Of a DNA stretch of 24,424 bases, positions 16,177-24,106 are shown piece by piece. The first letter of the stretch is position 1, and each line of letters starts with the position of its first letter. The notes under the pieces are model-generated. The model worked only from the letters and a program-made list of their open reading frames with translations. It was not told the DNA's origin and did not search any database. Source of the DNA: JAZDFP01 sp043801445. Lineage in GTDB: Bacteria > Planctomycetota > MHYJ01 > JACQXL01. Where the stretch lies: the NCBI GenBank assembly GCA_043801445.1, contig JAZDMB010000017.1, positions 1 to 24,424 on the forward strand, given 5' to 3'. Made by a program: the position numbers and the translations under genes.

Positions 16177-16938
16177 TTACGAGTCGAAAATCGCCGAACC
16201 AATTCTTAATAGATTAGCTCCTTCCTCAACGGCTATTTCAAAATCCTGACTCATCCCCATAGAAAGATATTTCAAATCGTTAGAACCATCAATATCAGTA
16301 AAATTACTCTTCAAATCATCTAATAATCCCCTCAATCTTCTGAAATAAGGCCGAGTTTTTTCGGGATTATCAGTCAAGGGTGCCATTGTCATCAATCCAA
16401 CGACTTTGATTCCCCCCTTCCTGCATTCATCCGCTTCATTAGATTGAACAGATTGAAAATTTCTTATTGTAAACTTTCTCACTTCCTTATAAAAATCCGC
16501 TAATTCCCCAGGGTTAATACCCTGTTTGGTTGTCTCTCCACTTACATTTACCTGAATCAACACCTTAATAAGCTTCCCGGCTTTTTCTGCTTCTTTCCGA
16601 ATAATTTCAGCCAGATGTAAGTTATTCAAAGAATGAATATACTCAAATAGTGCTACAGCTTTTTTTACCTTATTGGTCTGAAGATGTCCAATCATATGCC
16701 AGGTAAAAAGATTACCCGACAAAACTGTACTCTTCTCAACAGCATCAGCAACTCTGTTTTCACCGATATCTTTCCAATTTAAATCGGAAAGTATTTTTAT
16801 CGTTTCAAAGCCAACTTGTTTGGTAACGGCTACTATTTTAATATCGTCGGCATTTCTTCCGGCACGTTCAGCCGCAACTTTAATCCGCAGGCTGATATTC
16901 TCCAAAGATTCTTTTAATTTTATCACTCCTGTAGACAT
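16177..16938 (-). CDS. yggS: YggS/PROSC-family pyridoxal phosphate homeostasis protein
   Basis: Members bind PLP in a TIM barrel resembling the alanine racemase N-terminal domain and buffer free PLP in the cytoplasm. The 253 residues contain IVAVTK with PLP-binding K40, IGENRV (58-63), WHMIGHLQTNKVKK (80-93), IHSLNN (101-106), VLIQVNVSGETTKQG (126-140), GLMTMAP (181-187) and the phosphate-binding LSMGMSQDFEIAVEEGANLLRIG near the end. It is about 20 residues longer than usual. The extra part is residues 156-176 between EVRK and KVVGLMTM, which includes NFQSVQSNEADECRKGG. The DNA there contains GATTGAACAGATT (16442-16454), matching a spacer repeat. No Shine-Dalgarno is seen. Confidence 0.93.
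   Translation of the reverse strand: MSTGVIKLKESLENISLRIKVAAERAGRNADDIKIVAVTKQVGFETIKILSDLNWKDIGENRVADAVEKSTVLSGNLFTWHMIGHLQTNKVKKAVALFEYIHSLNNLHLAEIIRKEAEKAGKLIKVLIQVNVSGETTKQGINPGELADFYKEVRKFTIRNFQSVQSNEADECRKGGIKVVGLMTMAPLTDNPEKTRPYFRRLRGLLDDLKSNFTDIDGSNDLKYLSMGMSQDFEIAVEEGANLLRIGSAIFDS
16442..16454. repeat. Copy of the spacer repeat GATTGAACAGATT inside yggS
   Basis: These 13 bases are the exact reverse complement of 4293-4305 in the protease/methyltransferase spacer. They sit inside the lineage-specific loop of YggS. Confidence 0.5.
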
Positions 16939-17034
16939 CTTCTAGAAGACTAAGAATAAATACATAACTTGTCGTTTTCCCCTGCTTTTTCAACAACCTT
17001 AATTCCGCCTCCATTTTTCCAAATGAAGTAAAGG

Positions 17035-17065
17035 TTGACTGTTATTCTAAATAATTTACTATAAT
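17035..17065 (+). promoter_or_regulatory. Candidate promoter for the PP-loop/guaA direction
   Basis: TTGACT (17035-17040) and TATAAT (17060-17065) with a 19-nt spacer; the overlapping TACTAT gives a 16-nt spacer. The coding start at 17141 is about 75 nt downstream with no Shine-Dalgarno. Confidence 0.4.
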
Positions 17066-17140
17066 ATATCTCTCAAGAAGTCAATATTTAACGATAAACT
17101 AAAAGTAAAATTTTCACATTAACTTTCTGGTAAATAACTT

Positions 17141-18205
17141 ATGAAAGCGTTAGCATTGTTATCGGGTGGCTTGGATTCCACGTTAGCCATTAAAGTTATA
17201 CTGGAACAAGGTGTTGAAATAGAGGCATTGCACTTTACAACTGTTTTTTGCCGTTGTGGTGGCTCGGAAAATTCCTGCGGCTCACATGCAAAAAATGTAG
17301 CGGATGAGTTTAATATAAAAATAAAAACCATCAATTATACCTCGTCTATAATTGAATCTGTGAAAAAACCACGCTATGGGTATGGCAGCAATATGAACCC
17401 TTGTATTGATTGTAGAATAAATATGCTGCACTTTGCCCGTCGATGGATGGAGGAAACAAACGCCTCATTTATTATTACGGGAGAGGTTCTGAGACAACGA
17501 CCCATGTCACAGCATTTATCAGCATTGAAACTCATTGAAAAAGATACCAAATTAGAGGGTCTCATTTTAAGACCGCTTTCTGCCAGGTTATTAGAACCGA
17601 CCATCCCCGAAAAAAACAAATGGATTGATCGCGAAAAGCTGCTTTCTATTTCCGGACGCTCCCGCAAAGAACAAATATCTATGGCTAATCTATTTGAAAT
17701 TAAAGACTATCCTTGCCCGGCCGGAGGATGTCTTCTGACAGACCCTTCTTTCGCAAGCAGAATAAGAGACCTTTTATTCCATAATCCTGATTTCACATTA
17801 AATGATGTGTTATTATTAAAAGTGGGCCGTCATTTCCGTCTGGACAAATATGTTAAATTAATTGTTGGCCGTAAGGAGGAAGAGAATCAAGCTATTTCTA
17901 ATCTTGCCAGACCGGAAGACCTTCTTTTTGAAATAGCAGAATATCCAGGACCAGTTTCATTGATAAGAATAAATTCGCCAGCTTCTAATAAATTTCAAAA
18001 CGACCAAATCAAGCTAGCCGGTGAAATCACGGCCCGTTATGCCGATATAAGTAATCCCTCGCAATCTCCGATAAAAGCCAAGATAAAAATACTATCAGGT
18101 ATCCCTGATGCTTCCGGAGAACTTGATTTCATGGACAATATAACTCCCTTAAAAGATTACGAGATTGATAAATATAGATTAAGCGAAAAACCAAAACACG
18201 ATTAA
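17141..18205 (+). CDS. PP-loop (ThiI/MnmA-like) RNA thiolation protein with NFACT-R-like C-terminus
   Basis: The 354 residues start with an N-type ATP pyrophosphatase loop, SGGLDST (8-14), as in ThiI and MnmA. Cysteines follow at 37, 39 and 46, a conserved NPCIDC (87-92), GEVLRQRPMSQH (114-125), EPTIPEK (152-158), SGRSRKEQI (171-179) and PAGGCLLTDP (193-202). From about residue 205 the LLKVGRHFRL and IVGRKEEEN pattern resembles the NFACT-R (DUF814) domain, which is thought to bind RNA. This family is often labelled tRNA methyltransferase, but the domains point to adenylation and thiolation of RNA, with C91 and C197 as candidate thiol carriers. That function is predicted from architecture and has not, to my knowledge, been shown. 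guaA, another PP-loop enzyme, follows 74 nt downstream. Confidence 0.85.
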   Translation: MKALALLSGGLDSTLAIKVILEQGVEIEALHFTTVFCRCGGSENSCGSHAKNVADEFNIKIKTINYTSSIIESVKKPRYGYGSNMNPCIDCRINMLHFARRWMEETNASFIITGEVLRQRPMSQHLSALKLIEKDTKLEGLILRPLSARLLEPTIPEKNKWIDREKLLSISGRSRKEQISMANLFEIKDYPCPAGGCLLTDPSFASRIRDLLFHNPDFTLNDVLLLKVGRHFRLDKYVKLIVGRKEEENQAISNLARPEDLLFEIAEYPGPVSLIRINSPASNKFQNDQIKLAGEITARYADISNPSQSPIKAKIKILSGIPDASGELDFMDNITPLKDYEIDKYRLSEKPKHD

Positions 18206-18210
18206 CTGCC

Positions 18211-18249
18211 TATCCCGATGTGATACAAAAAAGTACTTCATTCGGGATA
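18211..18249. repeat. Inverted repeat between the PP-loop gene and guaA
   Basis: TATCCCGA (18211-18218) and TCGGGATA (18242-18249) form a perfect 8-bp stem around a 23-nt loop containing AAGTACTT. No T-run follows. TATCCC-type ends recall the REP-like pair at 7358-7432. No purine or tetrahydrofolate riboswitch features are visible. Confidence 0.5.
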
Positions 18250-18279
18250 GAGTAAGTGCTAGTTACTTAATAAATTTCC

Positions 18280-19809
18280 ATGATAATAATATTAGATTTT
18301 GGAGCCCAGTACAGCCAACTCATAGCCCGGCGGGTTAGAGAGCAAAAAGTCTATTGCGAGATACTCCCGTGTAATACACCCTTTAAAAATCTTAAAGCGA
18401 AAAACCCCTCGGGGATTATACTCAGCGGAGGTCCGGCAAGCGTTTATCAAGCTAATGCGCCACGAATCGACAAACAGCTTTTCCATTTAGGCGTTCCCGT
18501 CTTGGGTATTTGTTATGGATTGCAATTAGGCGTGCTTGAATTAGGCGGTAAGGTGGCCCACGCAAAGCAAAGAGAATATGGTCGGGCTGTATGTTCTATT
18601 CTTGATAAAAAAGATTTCTTTTTCGGTTTGCCTGATGAAATAATTGTCTGGATGAGTCACGGCGATTACGTGGAAAATATTGGTGATAAATTTGAAGTGC
18701 TCGCCCGGACATCCAATGCACCTTTTGCCGCGTTGCGGGCTAAAAATATCCCTTTCTACGGTGTCCAGTTCCATCCCGAAGTTGTCCATACCCCTCTCGG
18801 CGGTAAAATTATCAATAACTTTCTTTATCGTATCTGCAAGGTTCAAAGTAACTGGGAAATGAAATCTTACATTTCAGGAGCAATAGAAAAAATAAAAAAT
18901 GAAGTAGGGAATAAAAAGGTTATCTGTGCTTTATCCGGCGGCGTGGACTCATCTGTTGTAGCTGTTTTAATCCATAAGGCTATCGGTAAAAATCTTACCT
19001 GTGTTTTTGTGGATAATGGTCTTATACGAAAATCAGAAGCAGAATATGTTCTCAAGACATTTAAGGATGAATTATCGCTGAATATCAAGTTCGTTGATGC
19101 CTCTGAAAGATTCATCAGAAAACTAAAGGGTATATCTAACCCGGAAAAGAAACGACAAATAATCGGGCGGGAATTTATTAAAGTCTTTCGCGAAACCGCT
19201 AAAGAGTTGGGTAAATTTGATTATCTGGCACAGGGGACCCTCTATCCGGACGTAATAGAAAGTATTTCCGCTTGGGGTGGACCCACTGCCAAGATAAAAA
19301 GCCATCATAATGTCGGCGGACTGCCTAAACGGCTAAAATTCAAATTAATCGAACCGCTCAGAAATCTTTTCAAGGATGAAGTCAGACTCATCGGAAAAGA
19401 ATTAGGATTATCTGAGAAGATTTTACAGCGCCAGCCGTTTCCGGGTCCCGGTTTAGGAGTTCGTGTAGTGGGGCATGTCACTAAAGAACGACTGGAAATA
19501 CTGCGTAATGCTGATGCAATTGTCACGGAAGAAATAGAAAAAAACGCTCTGCGGAAAAAGCTCTGGCAATATTTTGCAGTCCTGCTTCCAATTTCTTCTG
19601 TAGGCGTCATGGGTGATGAACGCTCTTATGAATATACGATTGCCTTACGAATTGTGGAAAGTATTGACGGAATGACAGCTGATTGGTCAAGAATACCTTA
19701 TGATGTTATATCTCAAATTTCATCACGGATTACTAACGAAGTTAAAGGGATAAACCGTGTTGTTTTCGATATAACTTCCAAACCGCCATCTACTATTGAA
19801 TGGGAATAA
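18280..19809 (+). CDS. guaA: GMP synthase (glutamine-hydrolysing)
   Basis: It converts XMP to GMP with glutamine and ATP, the last step of guanine nucleotide synthesis. The 509 residues comprise a class I glutamine amidotransferase (Cys78 in GICYGLQ, with His and Glu of VQFHPEV near 163-169), an ATP pyrophosphatase domain (SGGVDSS near 218) and the dimerisation domain ending in FDITSKPPSTIEWE, the usual GuaA terminus. LAQGTLYPDVIES and RQPFPGPGLGVR are both intact, so it should be functional. Length is typical. No Shine-Dalgarno precedes the ATG. Confidence 0.98.
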   Translation: MIIILDFGAQYSQLIARRVREQKVYCEILPCNTPFKNLKAKNPSGIILSGGPASVYQANAPRIDKQLFHLGVPVLGICYGLQLGVLELGGKVAHAKQREYGRAVCSILDKKDFFFGLPDEIIVWMSHGDYVENIGDKFEVLARTSNAPFAALRAKNIPFYGVQFHPEVVHTPLGGKIINNFLYRICKVQSNWEMKSYISGAIEKIKNEVGNKKVICALSGGVDSSVVAVLIHKAIGKNLTCVFVDNGLIRKSEAEYVLKTFKDELSLNIKFVDASERFIRKLKGISNPEKKRQIIGREFIKVFRETAKELGKFDYLAQGTLYPDVIESISAWGGPTAKIKSHHNVGGLPKRLKFKLIEPLRNLFKDEVRLIGKELGLSEKILQRQPFPGPGLGVRVVGHVTKERLEILRNADAIVTEEIEKNALRKKLWQYFAVLLPISSVGVMGDERSYEYTIALRIVESIDGMTADWSRIPYDVISQISSRITNEVKGINRVVFDITSKPPSTIEWE

Positions 19810-19818
19810 GAAAAGAAT

Positions 19819-19906
19819 TGGCCACAGAGTCACAAAGAACACAGAGAAAAAAATTATAATTCTTGAAATTACTCCGTGAACGCGGTTTATCCCGCCAGAA
19901 GCGGGA
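19819..19906. repeat. CACAGAGTCACAAAG-type repeat and TCCCGC hairpin
   Basis: GGCCACAGAGTCACAAAGAA continuing into CACAGAG (19819-19845) is an 8-9-nt quasi-tandem member of the dispersed spacer repeats. TCCCGC (19890-19895) and GCGGGA (19901-19906) form a 6-bp stem with a 5-nt loop. Together they occupy most of the guaA to 19936 spacer and no obvious promoter is seen there. Confidence 0.55.
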
Positions 19907-19935
19907 CGTCTCTGTAACAATCTTAACTATTATTA

Positions 19936-22119
19936 ATGATTAAAGATTACAGATTAATTAAATTATTATCGGGCTGTATCTTATTAGGAACAATAGGGTT
20001 TTGGGATGCGAAGCAACAGACCCCAACGAACCTACCCGGCGGTCAGGCTGGTTTCGGGTACTTAATCGGGGAGGAAGCAAAAACAAAAAACTCCGGAAAA
20101 TTAACAGAATCACAGGTAAAAGAAATCGAAGAGTTAATCAGGAATTTAGGGAATGATGATTGGCAAATAAGAGAATCAGCGCAAAAAATAATAATCGAAA
20201 TGGGAAAGGATGTTGAACCATGGTTAAGAGAGGCATTAAATAATAACGACATTGAGATTCGCTTAAGGGCGGAAAAATTATTAGACCAAATTAACGAGGG
20301 CAACCCATGTATTATTGAAGGCGAGCTATGGGCCAATTTTATCGGTGATAGCTTGTCTCGTTTCCATGTCCCTTATTTTAGCGAAAAAGGTGATATGGTA
20401 TGTATACTATCTTGCTTAAAAGGTCCGATTAGAGGTATCAAAAATTCATGCGTCGACGTTCCTTCCGATGCGGTTATTACTATTAAAGACACTAAAAAAG
20501 GCAAAACAGCAGTGTTTGCTAAGGGTTCTGCAAATAAAATAGAAGAAATAATTGAAGAATTATCCCGCAAGCCAAGAGTCTCCGATATCAATTGGCTTAA
20601 ATTACTTTTCAAGGGAGAAGGGTTCCAATTTATTATTAAAGATGACCTAAGTCTACAAGCAGACCCACTAAAGGCAAATACACCATGTATTATTGAAGGC
20701 AGATTAATTTGGAAACAAAACCGTAAATTCGATGAATACATGCCCTATATTAATGAAGCATCCGAATATTCTCTGGATTGCTTGCCGCGTGGTTTTGTTA
20801 AATGTCTTCCTAATTACTCTCCTGCCATTGACTCTGAAGATACTCTTAGTATCAAGGATTTAAAAACAGGTAAAACAGCGGTCTTTGCTAAAGGCTCGAC
20901 AAAAAAGATAACCAAAATAATAGAGGAATTCAAACGCCAACCAAGAGTATCCGATATCAATTGGTTTTATAATCTTGTTAACCATACTGCGCGCAGTTTA
21001 TCATCTTCTTTTCGATGGTTAGATAAAGATTACTTAAATATGCGCGACGACCTTATTAATATAATGAGCCGTGTGTTGAAATCAGAACAAACGTATGAAA
21101 ATGCCTCTCTTAGCATAGTAAATGGAATTCCTTTATTGCAACTATCGGGGACTCCGGAAGAAGTCGGTACCCAGTATGGAACTATCCTAAAAGATATTCT
21201 TAAAAATATACCGGCTTACTTGAAATTTTCAGACATAGCTAATGATACTACCATGAATACTATGCTTCGCTTGACAAAAAAAATAGAAGGTTACTTGCCA
21301 TCTGATATTCGAACCGAAATGCTAGCAATTGCTAAGGCATCAGATATAGATTATGAAACCCTGTTGATAATAAATACCATTCCTAATTTTTATAATGTAT
21401 TTTTAAGCGGTGTCGTGGCTTGCGAATTAAAATCAGTTGAAGGCACACCTATATTTGGAGGAAACATTAATTTGTTTAATAACCCGATAACACCCCCGGA
21501 TATTCAGTTAGTAGTTGTTTATCACATTAAAGGTAAGAAATCTTTTGCTTCGGTAACATTCCCAGGAATGATAGGTTGTTTTACGGGAATGAATGAATAC
21601 GGTTTATGTTTAGGGAATATTCTCGTCTCAAATGCGAAAGGCAATCCTGCCTCTAAAGGACTGCCTTCTGCGTTAATTAATCGTGTAATACTTGAAAACG
21701 CCTCTAATATAGAAGAAGCATCACAAATTATTGAAAAATCCGAAAGAATTACTCCCGGTAATCTTATTCTCTGTGACGAGAAAACTGCGAAAGTTGTTGA
21801 GTATTCTCCAAGTCAAGTCTGTTATCGGTTACCCGACAAAGACACTCTCTTTGCTACCAACTACTTTTTTACAGAGGAAATGAGTTATACAACGGTATCG
21901 CAAAATGAATGGGGACTGGAACTATTACTATCTTCACCTGAAACTAAAGTAACTACCGACCAAATGAAATTCATTATGAATTCTATCGCATTAGAAGATT
22001 CTATCCAATGTTTAATCTTCCTGCCATCTAAAAAAAGCTTTTATCTAAGTTTCGGGAAATCACCTGTTACAGACTGGTCATTTACTGAATTAAGTAACAA
22101 TATATTATTTGGAAAATAA
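19936..22119 (+). CDS. Probable exported HEAT-repeat protein with duplicated module and C-terminal C45-like Ntn-hydrolase
   Basis: A hydrophobic N-terminus (8-23) suggests export or anchoring; LSGC (11-14) could be a lipobox but its h-region is short. Residues 55-120 form a HEAT-type pair (NDDWQIRESAQKIIIEMG, EIRLRAEKLL) common in Planctomycetota. Two copies of an unrecognised module follow, about 123-222 and 249-344, each running from PCIIEG to PRVSDINW with GKTAVFAKGS between; their first 18 bases are identical (20305-20322, 20683-20700). From about 400 the sequence matches the peptidase C45/acyl-CoA:6-aminopenicillanate acyltransferase and acid ceramidase-like group: GTPEEVGTQYG (405-415), proposed nucleophile Cys496 in VACELKS, and GMNEYGLCLGN (551-561). 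It may be an acyl-amide hydrolase; the substrate is unknown. Residues 32-40 are repeat-derived. Confidence 0.8.
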   Translation: MIKDYRLIKLLSGCILLGTIGFWDAKQQTPTNLPGGQAGFGYLIGEEAKTKNSGKLTESQVKEIEELIRNLGNDDWQIRESAQKIIIEMGKDVEPWLREALNNNDIEIRLRAEKLLDQINEGNPCIIEGELWANFIGDSLSRFHVPYFSEKGDMVCILSCLKGPIRGIKNSCVDVPSDAVITIKDTKKGKTAVFAKGSANKIEEIIEELSRKPRVSDINWLKLLFKGEGFQFIIKDDLSLQADPLKANTPCIIEGRLIWKQNRKFDEYMPYINEASEYSLDCLPRGFVKCLPNYSPAIDSEDTLSIKDLKTGKTAVFAKGSTKKITKIIEEFKRQPRVSDINWFYNLVNHTARSLSSSFRWLDKDYLNMRDDLINIMSRVLKSEQTYENASLSIVNGIPLLQLSGTPEEVGTQYGTILKDILKNIPAYLKFSDIANDTTMNTMLRLTKKIEGYLPSDIRTEMLAIAKASDIDYETLLIINTIPNFYNVFLSGVVACELKSVEGTPIFGGNINLFNNPITPPDIQLVVVYHIKGKKSFASVTFPGMIGCFTGMNEYGLCLGNILVSNAKGNPASKGLPSALINRVILENASNIEEASQIIEKSERITPGNLILCDEKTAKVVEYSPSQVCYRLPDKDTLFATNYFFTEEMSYTTVSQNEWGLELLLSSPETKVTTDQMKFIMNSIALEDSIQCLIFLPSKKSFYLSFGKSPVTDWSFTELSNNILFGK
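20031..20051. repeat. CCTACCCG-GGTCAGGC repeat inside coding sequence
   Basis: CCTACCCGGCGGTCAGGCTG plus one G resembles the hairpin at 13197-13228 (shared CC-CCCG and GGTCAGGC blocks). In frame it encodes LPGGQAGF, just after the hydrophobic N-terminus. Confidence 0.5.
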
Positions 22120-22129
22120 CCAGACGGAG

Positions 22130-22155
22130 TGGATATGCAATCAGGAGTATATCCA
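22130..22155. terminator. Possible hairpin at the convergent junction
   Basis: TGGATAT (22130-22136) and ATATCCA (22149-22155), 12-nt loop, overlap the last codons of lnt in the 21-base gap between convergent genes. No T-run is present, so an intrinsic terminator is only a possibility. Confidence 0.3.
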
Positions 22156-23748
22156 ATCACCGGCCGTTCTTATCTTCCGAATAAAAATTACCATTATCGC
22201 AATGCAAAAATAAATCGAGTAAATTAATAAACACAGCCGTGGAAATAAATACCCATACCTAACATAGAAAGTTTGCTGATTATTCTTAATTATCTCTATC
22301 TCACCTTTGATAACACCGGATGCCAGGTGATTAATCTGTGATTCTATCTTACCGGAAGAATGAACAATCATAGAAATACCAAGAGCGGCTGAACGAATCA
22401 CCGGACGCCTGACCTCTACAGCCCGAAAAGGAATCATAGAAGCGTGGTGATTATGTGAAAGCCCGCCCCATCCGCCCAACTCCAATGTCGGAATAACTAT
22501 AAAATCCACATCTTTTCTGGCCAGCCGTAAAGCCAGATTGCTGAAACCGCCTTCATAACAGATAAGCACGCCTATTTTACCAAGCGGCGTATCGAAAATA
22601 CCGCTCCGCTTGCCGGGAACGACAATAGTTTCTACTAATTGAACGGGTATCTGTTTGGCATACTCGCCGATAATATCACCCTGAGGTGAAAAAAGTACTG
22701 CCAGATTGCGGAACCTAATTTTATTCTCAGTCGGCTCGAACGTTCCGGTTATAAGATAGAGTTTCTTATCCCGCACCAGTGCTTCTATTAATTGTCTTTT
22801 TGCCGATGTGGAAAGTATCGCACTATCTGCCGCTTCGGGCCAGACTGCAATGCTGTCACGCTTACCGCTTACTGACCCATAGGTCGTCATCACATAATTA
22901 TCTACCGAGCCAACCATATCCTGAACTACTACAACAGGAATTCGTGTCTTTTCCGTATCGCTCTTCTCAACCGCAGGCTGATCTGCCTCAGATACAGGAA
23001 CGTCCCGAAGAGCTTCCCCCTGAAGATATTTAGGAATATACTCATTAGAATAATAACCGTACACCAGCAATGTCGCAAATATGATTATAACTGCAATCCA
23101 ACAGCTCCACGTCCATCTTCGGCGCCTGATTCTCTCCAATAAAAACCAGGCAATTAAAGCATTAACGCTCAAGACCGCAAAAGACAATCCATAAACACCG
23201 GCGATATCACAAACCTGAATCAGAACATTATAGGGTGCCTGTGAATAGCCGATACCTAACCAGGGAAACCTCAGAAAATAGAGTTCTGAACGAAATAATT
23301 CTATCCCCACCCAGAAAACCGGAACGAAAAAGAATGAGTTACCCAAACCTATCCGATTAACCAATAGCCATACTGAAATCGCAAATATGACAATATAGAT
23401 AGAAAGCACGTTGGACAAAATCAAGCCAAAGACACCGAATATCTCCCAGAAGAAAGAGAGCGAAACGGTATAGAATACCAGACCCGTAATTAAACCTGAC
23501 AAACCGGCTACTTTCCAGGATGGAGAACTAAATATGGCAATAAATAAAGGAACAAGGGCCAGCCATCCGAAAATCCCGAAAGCAAATGGCGGAAAACTTA
23601 ACAGCAATAATACACCTGAAAAACCTGCAAGCACAAATCTGAACCATCTCGTCTTATAAATAAGATATGCTAAAGAATGCGGTTTGTGTTGAATAGTTAC
23701 ATCCTGTAATTGCTCTAGATCTGTTTTATTAATTTCTTCAATATTCAT
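22141..23748 (-). CDS. lnt: Apolipoprotein N-acyltransferase
   Basis: Lnt transfers an acyl chain to the N-terminal cysteine of lipoproteins in the inner membrane, the last maturation step. The 535 residues have about six N-terminal membrane segments (38-230, including SFPPFAFGIFGWLALVPLF and RFPWLGIGYSQAPYN), a periplasmic nitrilase-fold domain (about 270-480) and a final membrane helix near 497-520. The catalytic triad is visible: E305 in VWPEAAD, K365 in EYAKQIPVQ and C397 in LICYEG. The loop after the catalytic Lys (QIPVQLVE) differs from the common HLVPFGEY form, and residues 245-268 are a charged linker. A promoter lies 18 nt upstream. It fits a Gram-negative cell making lipoproteins such as the one at 24107. 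Confidence 0.93.
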   Translation of the reverse strand: MNIEEINKTDLEQLQDVTIQHKPHSLAYLIYKTRWFRFVLAGFSGVLLLLSFPPFAFGIFGWLALVPLFIAIFSSPSWKVAGLSGLITGLVFYTVSLSFFWEIFGVFGLILSNVLSIYIVIFAISVWLLVNRIGLGNSFFFVPVFWVGIELFRSELYFLRFPWLGIGYSQAPYNVLIQVCDIAGVYGLSFAVLSVNALIAWFLLERIRRRRWTWSCWIAVIIIFATLLVYGYYSNEYIPKYLQGEALRDVPVSEADQPAVEKSDTEKTRIPVVVVQDMVGSVDNYVMTTYGSVSGKRDSIAVWPEAADSAILSTSAKRQLIEALVRDKKLYLITGTFEPTENKIRFRNLAVLFSPQGDIIGEYAKQIPVQLVETIVVPGKRSGIFDTPLGKIGVLICYEGGFSNLALRLARKDVDFIVIPTLELGGWGGLSHNHHASMIPFRAVEVRRPVIRSAALGISMIVHSSGKIESQINHLASGVIKGEIEIIKNNQQTFYVRYGYLFPRLCLLIYSIYFCIAIMVIFIRKIRTAGDWIYS

Positions 23749-23766
23749 AATAACTATTCGTAACTT

Positions 23767-23796
23767 AGTATAATATCATTATCTAAACATTATCAA
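23767..23796 (-). promoter_or_regulatory. Candidate sigma70-like promoter of lnt
   Basis: TTGATA (23796-23791), 18-nt spacer, TATACT (23772-23767), then 18 nt to ATG 23748: a leader of about 12 nt without Shine-Dalgarno. Confidence 0.5.
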
Positions 23797-24015
23797 GAAA
23801 AATCAGCCACTACCGAATGAATCCCACTCCGTTGGTATAGCATCGAGACCCTGAAATAATGCCACAGTAGACTTTTTCATTCGAGAATAATCAAACCTTC
23901 CAGACTATATTTTTCGTAGCGCTTCGTATAGCAAGAGTTAAAATCCCGTTAGGAATGAAGTTTTTTTGCATTATAGAAAAGCATAAGGGATTATATAAAT
24001 CAATTCGAATTCTCC
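23797..24015. other. Non-coding spacer with one REP-like half-unit
   Basis: The lnt to lipoprotein spacer totals 358 bases (23749-24106). Besides the two promoters, the only recognisable item is TCCCGTTAGG at 23944-23953, identical to 7418-7427. I find no open frame, tRNA or strong hairpin in the remainder. Confidence 0.5.
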
Positions 24016-24044
24016 TTGACAGCATCAGAAATTAAATGTATATT
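24016..24044 (+). promoter_or_regulatory. Strong sigma70-like promoter of the terminal lipoprotein gene
   Basis: A perfect TTGACA (24016-24021), 17-nt spacer and TATATT (24039-24044). The start codon is about 62 nt downstream and preceded by a good ribosome site. Confidence 0.65.
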
Positions 24045-24092
24045 AATCAGTAAAAGAATGTGTTTTTATAAACCCCTTAATTAATATTTTAT

Positions 24093-24100
24093 AAAAGGAG
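24093..24100 (+). promoter_or_regulatory. Ribosome binding site of the lipoprotein gene
   Basis: AAAAGGAG with a 6-nt spacer to ATG 24107. With the methyltransferase site it shows that this organism does use Shine-Dalgarno initiation at some genes. Confidence 0.75.
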
Positions 24101-24106
24101 ATAAAT

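Noticed and set aside
18206..18279. Purine riboswitch before guaA
   Set aside because: The region is too short and lacks the three-helix junction and conserved pyrimidine core; only a simple inverted repeat is present.
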